Positions 11,317-22,073 of a stretch of 64,000 nucleotides of DNA are shown in pieces (positions within the stretch are counted from its first letter, which is position 1; the number at the start of each line of letters is the position of its first letter). This DNA is from Metamycoplasma neophronis (lineage in GTDB: Bacteria > Bacillota_I > Bacilli_A > Mycoplasmatales > Metamycoplasmataceae). Made by a program: the position numbers and the translations under genes. The notes below the pieces were generated by a model. It did not search any database. It was not told the DNA's origin and saw nothing but the letters and a program-made list of their open reading frames with translations. The stretch covers positions 52,413-116,412 of the forward strand of contig NZ_VHHP01000003.1 of the NCBI RefSeq assembly GCF_006491995.1. Reading direction: 5' to 3'.

Positions 11317-11890
11317 AATATTGATTTTCAATTGACTTTCTTACTAATTCTAGGTAATTTTGTTTCTTTTCACCTTCTGGAACTAATTCATATTGGTCGG
11401 CAAAATATTTAATAGTTTCAGGAATTTTTTTATCTCATAAATTACATGGTGTAATATTGATTAACTCAGCATGTTCAACAAATGTTTTATATTGTTCATT
11501 ATTAACAAATGAACTAGCAAAATCATCACGACTAATTAATTTGTATAGTAATTTTTTTGACCCATTTTTAATTTCACCCATGGTTCGGTCACCAATACTT
11601 ACTTCAAAGTTTTTTAATTCATTTTGGGCATATTTTATCACTTCTTCAAAACTTAGAATGTATTCATAGTATGATGACAAGGTTTCTTCAGCTTTTTTTG
11701 CTTCGATTTTTTCTAATTTCTTCTTTTGAACTTTGTTTTTAACAAGTTTTCAAATTAAATACCCGATAACAAATGCTAATACAACAGCTAATAAAACATA
11801 AACAATATAATTAGCTGCTGATGATTGTTTTTGTTCTGTTTGTGGAATAACTACAGTATTATCGTTAGTAAACACAACAAGATTATTCAT
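11309..11890 (-). CDS. Single-pass membrane protein of unknown function upstream of pgsA
   Basis: A 193-residue protein with a short external N-terminus, one membrane helix (about residues 24-45, YIVYVLLAVVLAFVIGYLIW), and a charged, largely helical cytoplasmic domain starting with a Lys-rich segment. A good AAAGGAG site precedes the ATG, with a TATAAT at 11922-11927. The 3' end overlaps the pgsA start, so both are probably expressed together. I do not recognise the family; a role in membrane or phospholipid biology is only a guess from the neighbour. Confidence 0.75.
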
Positions 11891-11948
11891 ACGAACTCCT
11901 TTTTTTAAAATAATATATTTAATTATATATTAAAGTTAATTTATTTCA

Positions 11949-13469
11949 TTAATCTTCAATTAAGATAAGACTTTCAAATGGTGCTAGTTGTTTTGGCACA
12001 GTAGCATAAAATTTATTAGTATAAGTTGTTGCTAAAATACGATATGACCCGTTGACGTTGGCAAATAAGTGATTTTTAGATAAGTTCATTAAAAAGATAA
12101 TCGTTTTATTTTCAGGATTTTTATGAATTATTTTAGCAATCCCTTTATCATTAAATTTAAATGAAATCGAACTATTTTCAATTGTTTCTGAGTATTCTGA
12201 GCCAAAAACTAATTTTAATAATAAATTAGCAAATTTTAGTGAACTAGATTCAGTGTTACTTTCTTTTTCAACATTGAATTTTTGTCATTTTTCAGGCATT
12301 AAAAAGTTGCCATGGTGGGCTTTTGTTGCGCCTGCGTAATGGTTATTATTTCATGACATATATGTATATGATGTGATTTTATTTTGGAATAATTGTGCTT
12401 TAAAAAACTCATCCTCAGAAATATTTTTAGCTTGATAAAAACGTTTTTCTTCATTGAAATTATCATTTTCAAATTGGTAATCTTTTTTAATTTTGGCGCG
12501 CAACATGCCAAGCTCATCACCATAATAAATCCCAATTGAATTATGAGCCGCGAAAACAAACATTAAAAATGTTTTAGTCGCTTCTTGGGCATAAGCCAAT
12601 TCATCACCCCAACGAGAATTGATACGACCCACTTGGTCAGAACCTAAAGATAAAATAACTCTTTTATCGTTCAAAAACGGTCTATAAGCGTGAAAGAAAT
12701 TTGCAAAAGGAAGTGGTTGCATTTTTGCAAATTTACTTTCTTGATTTAAATTCATAATTGGTAAGTGATTTAAATATAAATAATCAAAGCAGGGTTCAGT
12801 AACTTGAAGCATTTTTGAATAAACTTCTTTATTGACATCCGATGATTTTAATATCACTTGCATATCAACATTTTGGCGTTTAATAATTTTGTATACATCT
12901 TGTAAAAAACGAAACTGATTTGCTTCAGATAAATTATTGTTTTTTAATAAAAATTCATAATTAGTTAAAATAATTGTCTTCACTTTTAGTTGATTATAAA
13001 AACTAATTATTTTATTTAAATACTGAATAAAGTTTGATAATTCATCTAAAGTAATTTTACTTTGTGATTCATTGACTAAATATGTATCTAAAGCAGTTAA
13101 ATGTTTTTTAGCATTATTATCTTTTCCTAAATTGTATAAATCATACATATTATTTCAGTTGATGTATGCTTGTTTAATATTCCCTATGTTTATTATTGGG
13201 GCAATTTCTATCTTATCTTTTCTGAATTCATTAATACATTCAATGAAATCAGATAATGATCCATAACGATTTTTAATTGCTTCTAATTCGAATTTGTTTT
13301 GGTATTGATTTAAAATATCGGGAATTGCAATAAGATTTATACCTAAATATTGGAAGTAATATTTTTTTAAAAGCAATCCATTAAAATCGCCATATCCGCT
13401 ACCATTAGAATCAAAAAAAGTTTCAATTTTTAATTCATAAAGAATTATTCTTTTGTTTTTTTCTTCCAT
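11949..13469 (-). CDS. Degenerate GH13 (alpha-amylase family) protein
   Basis: A 506-residue cytosolic protein with GH13 landmarks: FFDSNGSGYGDFNGL near residue 18 (family SFxDSNGDGIGDLxG), RYGSLSDF near 70, and IYYGDELGM near 310. The catalytic regions are eroded. The region-IV NHD reads GSD in SLGSDQVGR, the region-I NHTS site reads NIGN, and I cannot place the nucleophile Asp or acid Glu. It may be inactive or have changed function. The ATG has an AAGGA site 12 bases after holA, so it is in the holA unit. Confidence 0.75.
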
Positions 13470-13480
13470 AAGTCCTTCTT

Positions 13481-14443
13481 TTATTTAATAATTTCTAATA
13501 CTGCTAGTTTTAATGCTGTATGTTCATCTAGCGAACCGCTTTTAATTTCTTTGTCAATTAGTGCCATCTTTTCAATTAAAAAATTCAATTTATCTAGTCC
13601 GATTTTTCTTATAAAATCTGTAAATAATTTCACACGATAAATATGCATATTAATTGCGCTTGAAATATTTTCGGGTGTCATTTTTGCTTCTAATAGAACT
13701 TGAATTTCTTTTGCTAGTGATATTACTGATGCCACTTGGACTATGATTTGTTGCGGGCTTTGACCAAATGACAGTTGTTCATTCATTTTGGCGATAATAG
13801 TTTTAGGCGAATTCAATTTTAAAAGTGCGTCATTAAACGCATATTCAATATTATTTGACATTGAAAAATTATTATCATCAATCATTTTCAATGTAATGTG
13901 ATTGTCTTGCAATAACAACTTATTAACTTCGTTTTCAATTAAAGTTAAATCATTTGGTAAATTTGACACAAATTGAATTAATGCAAAATCATCAATCGTT
14001 CCACCCTTGCCTTGAATTAATGAGTTAGTAAATTTGTATAAATCTTTATCATTGATTTTAGCAACTTCGATTATTTCAGATGCTTTTTCAATTTTTTTAA
14101 AATAACTAGAAGGAGTGAAGTTTTTGTCATATTTTTGAATTTCCTGTATCAATACGATTTCATTGTATTGAGAACCTTCTAATAAAAGTTCGACAAATTT
14201 TTCCGCTTCTTCTTTTTTAAATTTAGATTTAGAATTGAAATATATTGGATTGGTAATAATTACTAATTTTGGAATCGCAAAAATATCTGTGTTATAGACA
14301 GCATCAGATAATTCTTCTAATTGCATTACTTCAAAAAAATTGATTATTTCAATTTCATTATTATTTTTAGATTTAATTTGTTGAATTATATTTTTAACTT
14401 CTTTTTCAATGAAGTAATTTTCGTTTCCTTTTATTAAAATCAT
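13481..14443 (-). CDS. holA: DNA polymerase III delta subunit
   Basis: 320 residues, standard length for HolA, the clamp-loader subunit that opens the sliding clamp. It begins MILIKGNENYFIEKEV, the typical start of the delta AAA-like domain (family ...GxDxYLI), and ends in a helical collar-like domain. It is the only long gene here without an internal UGA. TATAAT sits 7 nt upstream of the ATG with no Shine-Dalgarno, suggesting a leaderless message. It is divergent from yebC. Confidence 0.85.
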   Translation of the reverse strand: MILIKGNENYFIEKEVKNIIQQIKSKNNNEIEIINFFEVMQLEELSDAVYNTDIFAIPKLVIITNPIYFNSKSKFKKEEAEKFVELLLEGSQYNEIVLIQEIQKYDKNFTPSSYFKKIEKASEIIEVAKINDKDLYKFTNSLIQGKGGTIDDFALIQFVSNLPNDLTLIENEVNKLLLQDNHITLKMIDDNNFSMSNNIEYAFNDALLKLNSPKTIIAKMNEQLSFGQSPQQIIVQVASVISLAKEIQVLLEAKMTPENISSAINMHIYRVKLFTDFIRKIGLDKLNFLIEKMALIDKEIKSGSLDEHTALKLAVLEIIK

Positions 14444-14450
14444 ATAGTTT

Positions 14451-14456
14451 ATTATA
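14451..14456 (-). promoter_or_regulatory. -10 box of holA, probably leaderless
   Basis: TATAAT with only 7 nt (AAACTAT) before the holA ATG, so transcription should start at or within a few bases of the start codon. No Shine-Dalgarno is possible. Confidence 0.55.
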
Positions 14457-14491
14457 TTAAATTTATGAAATAAAGGAACGTAATTTTTTGG

Positions 14492-14497
14492 TATAAT
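14492..14497 (+). promoter_or_regulatory. Extended -10 promoter of yebC
   Basis: TGGTATAAT fits an extended -10 element (TGn-TATAAT). The expected start leaves a leader of roughly 35-40 nt with an AGGAGAA ribosome site. Confidence 0.6.
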
Positions 14498-14539
14498 AAA
14501 CTTGATTTATTAATTAAAGCTAATAAATAGGAGAATAAT

Positions 14540-15280
14540 ATGTCAGGACATTCAAAATGAGCAACCACAAAACATCATAAAGCAGCTCAAGATGCTAAAA
14601 GAAGCCAAATGTTTCAAAAATTTTCTAAAGAAATTATTGTTGCGGCAACACTTGGTGGACCAGATCCAGATTCAAACCCAGCTTTAAAATTAGCAATCGC
14701 TAAAGCTAAAGCAAAATCAATGCCTAAAGCAAACATTGAAAAAGCAATTTCTAAAGTTGCTGGTGGGTCTAAAGAAGCAGCTAACTTCCAAAATTATTTA
14801 TATGCTGGAACCGCATACGGTGGAATCAATTTCGTAGTAAGTTGTTTAACTGACAACTTTAATCGTTTAAGTTCAAACATTAAACACTATTTCAACAAAC
14901 ACAATGGTCAATTAGGTAAACAAGGTTCGGTTCCTTATGTATTTGACCAAAAAGGTTTAATTGAATTCCCCGATAGCGTTGCTAGTGAAGAAGAAGTAAT
15001 GATGACTGTATTAGATGCAGGAGCTGAAGACTTTAAAAACGAAGATGGTTTATACGTTATTACAACCGAACCTTCGCAATTCCAAAAAGTTAAACAGGCG
15101 TTAGATGAAGCGTTTAAAATTGAAAATTATAGTACCGCTGAAGTCACCTATATTCCCAACTCTGAAGTTGAAGTGGACGCTGAAAAAGCAAACCAAATTG
15201 AAGAATTTGTTGATTTATTAGAAGATGACGAAGACATTCAAGAAGTTTGACATAACGCCGCATTTCCAGAAGAAGAATAA
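14540..15280 (+). CDS. yebC: YebC/PmpR-family protein
   Basis: 246 residues, the usual family length. It opens with the hallmark GHSKWATTKHHKAAQDAKR and continues with the expected SKEI, GG-x-DP-x2-NPALK and NIEKAI motifs. Members are DNA-binding regulators or, as more recently recognised, factors that relieve ribosome stalling; either is possible here. Two UGA codons fall at conserved or C-terminal Trp positions (residues 7 and 237). It has its own promoter and a strong terminator, so it is monocistronic. Confidence 0.92.
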
Positions 15281-15287
15281 TAAAATT

Positions 15288-15314
15288 AAGCAAGTTTGAT
15301 AACTTGCTTTTTTT
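15288..15314 (+). terminator. Terminator after yebC
   Basis: 9-bp stem AAGCAAGTT / AACTTGCTT with a TGAT loop and a T run. Confidence 0.85.
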
Positions 15315-15402
15315 ATGCCGTATTTTGCTAATTTTTCTTTGTTTTTTTTCACTTTTTTCGCCTTGTAATTATTTATTTTTGCTGATAATCAATAATGTAA
15401 AT

Positions 15403-15912
15403 ATGGAAAGAAAAAAGAAAATAATTTTTGTAGGAGCAACCTTTTTAGTGGCATCTTTAGTAATTCTGTCATCTATAGGCATAAATAGTTATTTAAAAAA
15501 TAAAAAAGCTAAAACAGAGTCAGAACAAGAAAATAAATATGCAACTATTCAAATTTATGGAGCTGTTTATTATGGAGGCGAATATGAATTTAAAATACCT
15601 GCCACGTTATTAGATGTTATAAAAAAATCACGGCTTCGATCCGGAGCGGATTTAAGTAAGTTTAATTTAAATGAAAATATTAAGGATAAACAAAAAATAT
15701 ACATTCCATATACAAAAGCAAATCGTGTTAAATTAAAAAGTATTCGTTCAGTCAAAGAACTGGTAAATCTCGGAATAAAAAAACATATAGCATCGAAAGT
15801 ATTGGAGGTTATAAAAAGTAAAGGAAATTATATAACATGGGATGATATAAAAAACCAGCCTGGTGTTGGTGAAGTGACTTTAAAACTTTTACAAGAAAAT
15901 ACAATAATTTAA
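15403..15912 (+). CDS. comEA: ComEA-like helix-hairpin-helix DNA-binding protein
   Basis: 169 residues: N-terminal anchor (about 5-27), a small SLBB-like segment (IQIYGAVYYGGEYEFKIP; family V.GaV..PGvy.l), and a C-terminal HhH pair (NLGIKKHIASKVLEVIKSKG then QPGVGEVTLKLLQEN). This is the ComEA plan, the surface DNA receptor for transformation in Firmicutes. ATG 15403 is chosen because it places the anchor at the N-terminus; there is no clear Shine-Dalgarno. comEC follows with overlap, which supports the call. Confidence 0.8.
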   Translation: MERKKKIIFVGATFLVASLVILSSIGINSYLKNKKAKTESEQENKYATIQIYGAVYYGGEYEFKIPATLLDVIKKSRLRSGADLSKFNLNENIKDKQKIYIPYTKANRVKLKSIRSVKELVNLGIKKHIASKVLEVIKSKGNYITWDDIKNQPGVGEVTLKLLQENTII

Positions 15913-17210
15913 ATCCTTTAATATTCAGTCTTTTATCTTCCATCTGCCTTTTATTGATAATAACTAAAATTGAATTAGTGTTTTCTATTACGCTGCTTGC
16001 CTTATTTACTTTATTGAATTTATTGAACTGAAAATATTATTTATATTTGGCGATTATTGTGTGCTTTTTATATTTAGTTATTTTTTTAATAATATATCAA
16101 AACACAAAAATAAATAACTGATGAGTTAATGGTAAATATGCAATCATTAAAAATTATAAAAATGGCTTTATTATTAATATTAATAATAATAAAGTATGAG
16201 TCAAAGCCAATATATCTCTTCCTGATATTTACTCTCAATATCAAATTAATTTAATAGGAACAGTAAAAAAATATCAGCAATATACCAACTTCAATTATGC
16301 TAATAATGTATATTTAAAATTAGTTGATATCCAAATTATTTCCAAGCCTATTCCAACTAATTTAGAACTTAATTATTTTAAAACTTATTCTAAAATAGCT
16401 AAAGAATATTTGATGTTAATTTTGTTTAATAAATATGATCGAGATGCACAATTCATTAACATATTAAAAGATTTAAATATAATGCATTATTTCGCTATCA
16501 GTGGATTTCATTTTGGCTTAATTTATTTCATTTTTTCATGAATTTTCTTGAAATTTAAAATAAATCAAAAAGTTTCAAATTTAATTATTTTAGCAATCTT
16601 ATTTATCTATCTCAATATTCTAAAGTTTCCAATTGGAGCGACTCGAGCATTTTTATTTTTAATTTTTGTATATCTAAATAAAAACTTTTTTAAAAACAAA
16701 TTTAAATCATTAACTTTACTGTGTTTCACAGCTATATTGATATTAATTTTTAATCCCTTTAGTTTTCTTAGTTATTCTTTTATTTTATCTTTTACCGTTA
16801 CACTGAATATATTATTAACTAATAAAATAATTAATTTTAAACAGCATCATTGAATAAAGTATTTATTAATAATTTTTATTGCTTATCTAACTTCATTATT
16901 TATCTCTTTATCTTTTTTAGACAAAGTAAATGGAATCGGATTTGCATATCAATTATTATTCATGCCAATCACTTTTATTGGCTATTCATTTAGTTTATTT
17001 TTCTTTTGGTCTAAAGATTTAACATATTGATACTTTTTGATTTTTAATGCGTTTATTAATTTCCTAGATCGCGGAAAAATAATGATTAATAGTATCAATT
17101 TGAATTTTTTTGCATACTTGTTGACTTTCACACTTTTATTCATTAGCTTACATCAAACGTGCAAAATTAAATTAAATAAAAAATTGACACTAAGTTATGT
17201 CAATTTCTAG
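15909..17210 (+). CDS. comEC: ComEC-like DNA-import channel, short form
   Basis: A hydrophobic protein of about 430 residues with the ComEC signature FAISGFHFGLIYF (family LLAISGLHvglv) in mid-protein, followed by PIGATRAFLFL (family sPsvlRA). Many membrane helices. It ends after the membrane domain and lacks the C-terminal metallo-beta-lactamase domain. There is no in-frame ATG or GTG near the 5' end; the start given is a TTA overlapping the comEA stop, with TTG at 15954 or another non-ATG codon possible. Its stop directly abuts that of ligA on the other strand. Confidence 0.75.
17181..17206 (-). terminator. ligA terminator inside the comEC 3' end
   Basis: AAATTGACA / TGTCAATTT, a 9-bp stem with an 8-nt loop. 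On the minus strand it is followed by a T-rich tract; on the plus strand it is not. It lies wholly inside the last codons of comEC. Confidence 0.7.
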
Positions 17211-19211
17211 TTAATTATTAAGCATTTCTAAAAATTCTCGTTCATTTAAAATTTTAATGTTTAATTTGTTTGCTTTTGATAATTTAGAACCCGCATCTTC
17301 TCCGGCTAATAAAAAGTTTGTTTTTGATGAAACAGAAGATAATACAATTCCACCATTTTTAACTATTAATTCTTCAAAATAACTACGTGATTTAGATAGT
17401 GTTCCCGTTATAACAAAGCTTTGATTATTCAAAATGTCATTTTCTTTTTCTTCATGATATTTTAAATTCAATCCTAAGGCCAACAAATCATTTACCAATT
17501 TAATATTTTCTTCTTTGTTAACTCATTCATGTACTGAAGTTGCAATTTTTTCACCTATTTCATGATATTGAGTTAACGACAAATAATCAAAAGATAAAAA
17601 GTTTGAAAATTCCTTAACTTTTGAAGCTATTAATTTCGCCACTTTTGATCCAATTAATTTAATTGATAAGGCATAAATAATTCTATCTAAACTTTGGTTG
17701 CGGCTAGCTTCGATAGCATCCAACATTTTTAAAACAGATTTATTGCCCATTCTTTCCAATTGCATTAGCTGCGAACAATATTCTTTTAATTTATAAATAT
17801 CAGTAATTTGATTAATTAATCCGTTTTCTAAAAGTAATTCAATATTTTTCTCGCCCAATGTAACTATGTCCATTGCATCTTTTGAAACAAAATGAATTAA
17901 CTTTCTTCTTTTTACTTCCGGACATTGTTCATTAGGACAAAATTGTTCCAATGATGAATCTGAATCTATCAATTTGCTTTGACAATAAGGGCATGTCGTA
18001 ATCTTTTCAAACCTTGCTGGATTTTTATGTTTTAATGACGCCAAGCCAATAACGCAAGGAATAATTTCTCCGGCTTTTTTAACATATATTAAATCATTGA
18101 TATTTAAATTTAAATCATCGATATATTTGAAATTATTCAAGGTTGCAAAGCTTACGGTGCTCCCCGAAAGCTCAACAGGTTCCAATAATGCATTATAAGT
18201 TACTAATCCAGTTCTACCCACAGTAATAAAGATATTTTTTAGAGTTGTTATTGCTGTGTCTGGTTCATATTTAAAAGCTATTGCTGAATGAGGAAACTTA
18301 GCTGTGCTACCAAGTTTATCATAATACTGAATTTCATTTAATTTGATGACAATTCCATCAGTTTCGTAGTTTAGCAATTGTTTTTCATTTTTGAAATTTT
18401 TGATATACTCTTGAATTTCGTCAATTGTATATAAGTGTTTTGATTCTTTTGTAACTTGAAAACCTAAATTATTCAAGAAGTTAAACTCTTCTTCCATACT
18501 GTGAATATTGTGTTCTTCAGCATCGACAACGTAGTATAAAAAAGCTGACAAATTCCGTTCTTTTACAATAGCCGGATTTAATTGTCTTAATGTTCCGGCA
18601 GCGGCATTTCGAGGGTTTGCTAATTTAGCTTTATTTTCTTTTTCAAGTATTTCATTTAACTTTTCAAAATCTTCAATTGATAAATAAACTTCACCACGAA
18701 CTTCTAAATCCTTTTGATAGTTAATAACTTGAGGTATTGATTTAATTTGGCGAATATTTTCAGTAACATCTTCACCGACCAAACCGTCCCCCCGTGTTAC
18801 AGCCTGAATTAGTTTTCCATCATGATATTTTACAGAGATTGACAAGCCATCAATTTTAGGTTCAACAAAAAACGAAAAATTAATTGCAACCTTTTTAATA
18901 TTATTAATAAATTTTTGAATTTCTTCAATTGAGTAGGCCTTATTCAAAGAAAGCATTGGCTTATCGTGTTTAACTTTAGAAAAAATATCTAATGAAGATG
19001 CATTAATTCTTTGAGTGGGAGATTGTTTGATTTCTTCGTATGAAAAATAAGATGCGTATTGTTCTTCTAGTTTTTTCAACTTATTGAATTCAGTATCGTA
19101 AACTGAGTCGGAAACAATCGGACTATCTAAATCATAATACGCATGATCTCATTCATTAATTTGCTTTTGCAATTCGAATACTTTTTTTCTAATTTCATCT
19201 TTTTCGGCCAT
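17211..19211 (-). CDS. ligA: NAD-dependent DNA ligase
   Basis: 666 residues, normal LigA length. The adenylation motif EPKIDGLS (K-x-D-G) is near residue 112. Further on are GRTGLVTY, a four-Cys zinc finger (CPYCQSKL ... FCPNEQC) near 400, helix-hairpin-helix repeats (MGNKSVLKMLDAIEASR), and a C-terminal BRCT domain from about 590 (FVITGTLSKSR ... NFLLAGEDAGSK). It seals nicks in replication and repair. Its TTAGGAG site overlaps the end of ecfT, so it may be read from the ECF transporter transcript. Confidence 0.96.
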
Positions 19212-19223
19212 AAATACTCCTAA

Positions 19224-20168
19224 TTAAACTCTTTGGAAGGTAGCTATTCATCAAGCTGGTAATGGTACGGCATCGATTTGACACACAATAACCATTACTG
19301 TGCACACAATAATGAATAATGTTGCAATTAAATCACGTCAGTTAGGACATAATTGACGATAGTGACTTCTTTTAGCATAAGGTTCATATCCACGCGAAGT
19401 CATAGCATCAGCCAAATCATTAGCTTTTGTAAATGAAGATACGAATAAAGGAACAATTAAAACTATAAAAGACTTTGATTTATCTTTAATACTTCCGTTT
19501 TTAAAATCAACGCCACGACTTGATTGAGCCTTCATGATTCTGCTCGATTCTTCTAATAATGTTGGAATGAATCTCAATGCAATAGAAATAATCATGGTAA
19601 TAATTTCAGTCGGAATCTTAACTAATTTCAAAGGATATAATAAATCATTAATTGCTCTTGTTAAAAGAACTGGTTTGGTAGATACGGTTAAAATTGTAGT
19701 TGTTAAAATAACACCATAAATTCTGATGAAAATTGATATCGTACGATATATTGTGAATTTAGTTAATTGGAAAGGTTGGTCGTATCCAAATGGCGCTCAA
19801 TAAATTGTGTTTATTATAGTTTGACCGCGATAATGAACATAAGTATCGATATTAGTTTGCGATGATAAAGGAACAAACGTACCAGATTCGAGCGGCGCAG
19901 CTCCTTTAACAGTTAGCATATTAATAATTAGTAGAAATATCGCAATATACAATGGTAATCTTAACTTTGCAAAAACAGATTTAATTGACCGGGTGGTAAT
20001 CACATAAATGAGCATAATTGAAAAAACTAAAATCGCTAGCGTGATAAAGTGATCCGCTACGAAAAATAGTATGATAAACAAGATATTAGCCATAAACTTT
20101 AATCTAGGATCAAGTTTATGAACAAACGTATCTAAATTTAAATACTTACCAATGATGGCTCGATTCAT
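19224..20168 (-). CDS. ecfT: ECF transporter T component (EcfT)
   Basis: 314-residue integral membrane protein, the energy-coupling T subunit of an ECF vitamin or nucleobase importer. The two coupling motifs that contact the ATPases are visible as AQSSRGVD and AMTSRGYEP (family A-R-G). An N-terminal TFVHKLDPRLKF (family hrLdPRtKl) is typical. A long external loop near residues 90-120 is unusual. The C-terminus ends after three UGA-Trp codons. It is the third gene of ecfA1-ecfA2-ecfT; no substrate-binding S component is in the window. Confidence 0.92.
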
Positions 20169-20171
20169 TTA

Positions 20172-21191
20172 CTACTTCCCTTTCTTTTTTAAATACTCGT
20201 TTAATTTTTCACCAAGTTCTTCGATACTTGTAATTTTTCCAACATCTATTCCTCGTTTTTTAAGTCTATTAACAAATGATAATAAACGTGTTGGAATTAG
20301 GTTATTTTCGATTAATAATTCTTCATTACTTAAAATATCATAAGTATTTCCGTCTTTGATAATTGTACCGTCTTTAACAAACAATGTTCTATTCGTTCAT
20401 TTCAATGCATTATCAAGGTCATGGGTAACGATAATTATTGTTTTCCCTTTTTTATATAAATTGTGGAAGAGTCCCAGCATTTCTTCGACCCCTTGTGGAT
20501 CTAACCCTGCTGTCGGTTCATCTAAAACTAAGAATTTAGGTTCCATTGCTAATATACCAGCTAAGGCTACCCGTCTTTTTTGGCCGCCAGATAAATCAAA
20601 TGGACTTCTTGATAAATAATCCAAAGGAAGGCCAACCATTTCAATATATTTGGCTGCCAATTCTTTAGCTTTATCTTTTCCGATTCCCATTGATATTGGT
20701 CCAAATATAATATCTTTTTCAATCGTTGATTCGAATAGTTGATACTCAGCAAATTGGAAAACAAGGCCAACTTCTTTTCTTAAGGATTTAACATTTTTGA
20801 TTTTCTTAATAGTTTTTGAAATATTGATATCGGTTTTAATTATTTCAATTCGTTCTTTACGATTTTTAGATTTTCAATCCGATAAATCTTTTTCATATTT
20901 AGCAATTGCTACATCAAATTCATCTTTACTATTAAATTTTTTTGCAACAGGTTTTTTGGGTTTTTTTTGTTTTTTAGAAACTGGTACAGAAGAAAATTCA
21001 ACAGTTCCAGAGCTAGGAATCAATAAGGCATTTAAATGTTCAATTAAAGTTGTTTTTCCTGAACCAGTAGGTCCGATAATTGAAATTGCTTCTCCTTCAT
21101 TAATATCTAAATTAATATCCTGCAAAACTTTGATATATGTCGGAAGACCTTTGTTATATTCTTTTGATACATTAGTAAGTTTTATTTGCAT
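20172..21191 (-). CDS. ecfA2: ECF transporter ATPase EcfA2
   Basis: 339-residue ABC ATPase. Walker [10 protein letters not shown] near 39-47, Q-loop [10 protein letters not shown] near 142, signature LSGGQKRRV near 184, Walker B FLVLDEPT near 205, H-loop VTHDLDN near 240. It carries a Lys-rich insertion of about 60-80 residues between Walker A and the Q-loop ([13 protein letters not shown] onwards), making it longer than usual (~290). The ATG overlaps the end of ecfA1 by 10 bases. It pairs with EcfA1 to power EcfT. Confidence 0.95.
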
Positions 21192-21979
21192 AATTCTTTA
21201 ATCAACTCCTCTGCATCATATGTTGGCTCAATACCTTCAATCATTTCACTTAATTTATAAATAAATGGTGAATCTATTTTAGCAATTTCAATAATTTTCT
21301 TATCATTTAGAATTTCTATAGGTTTACCTTGTGCAATAACTTTGCCACCCGAGAAAACAATTAGTTTATCAGCCAATAAAGCTTCATCCATGTCATGAGT
21401 AATTGAAATTAAGGTTTTATTAGTCTTTTGATGAAGACCATGGATTATTTTATAAATGTCACTTCTACCTTTTGGGTCTAACATCGAAGTTATTTCATCA
21501 AAAATAATAATTTTAGGGTCTAACGCCAATGTTGAAGCTATTGCAACTCTCTGCTTTTGACCTCCAGAAAGATTTTGCGGTTCACGGTCAAGTTGTTCGA
21601 TCATTCCGACTTCGGTAGCATATTTAATAATGATTTCATGCATTTGTTCATAGCTCATTTGTTTGTTTTCTAACCCGAATGCGATATCATCTTCTACGGT
21701 TGAACCGATAAATTGGTTGTCAGGGTTTTGAAATACTATTCCGATTCTTTTTCTAATTTCGGTTAAATTTTCAGAATTTATTTCAATTCCATCGATAATA
21801 ATTTTCCCGCTAGTAGCTTTGTAAATCGCTGAAAGCAATTTAGAAAATGTTGATTTACCTGACCCATTGTGACCCAATATTGCCACATATTGACCTTCTT
21901 CGATTTTTAAATCAATATTATCTAAAGCTAATTTCTTTGCTCCGGGGTATTTATAACTTAATTTCTTAATTTCAATCAT
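21182..21979 (-). CDS. ecfA1: ECF transporter ATPase EcfA1
   Basis: 265-residue ABC ATPase of normal length. Walker [10 protein letters not shown] near 34-42, Q-loop [17 protein letters not shown] (the NPDxQ signature is typical of EcfA), signature [12 protein letters not shown], Walker [14 protein letters not shown] with Glu present, H-loop ITHDMDEA. First gene of the ECF cluster. TATAAT lies 7 nt before the ATG with no Shine-Dalgarno, so the transcript may be leaderless. Confidence 0.95.
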   Translation of the reverse strand: MIEIKKLSYKYPGAKKLALDNIDLKIEEGQYVAILGHNGSGKSTFSKLLSAIYKATSGKIIIDGIEINSENLTEIRKRIGIVFQNPDNQFIGSTVEDDIAFGLENKQMSYEQMHEIIIKYATEVGMIEQLDREPQNLSGGQKQRVAIASTLALDPKIIIFDEITSMLDPKGRSDIYKIIHGLHQKTNKTLISITHDMDEALLADKLIVFSGGKVIAQGKPIEILNDKKIIEIAKIDSPFIYKLSEMIEGIEPTYDAEELIKELCK

Positions 21980-21986
21980 GTTAATA

Positions 21987-21992
21987 ATTATA
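21987..21992 (-). promoter_or_regulatory. -10 box of the ecf operon, probably leaderless
   Basis: TATAAT separated from the ecfA1 ATG by TATTAAC (7 nt). Confidence 0.5.
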
Positions 21993-22050
21993 TATTAAAT
22001 ATAATTAAAGCCGCATGAACCCATGAAAAAATCGGAAATATAATTAAAAA

Positions 22051-22064
22051 TGGGCCTAAGCCCA
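22051..22064 (-). terminator. Terminator after hpt
   Basis: Short GC-rich hairpin TGGGC / GCCCA with a 4-nt loop, followed on the minus strand by five T and an AT-rich tail. Confidence 0.65.
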
Positions 22065-22073
22065 CTTTGAAAA

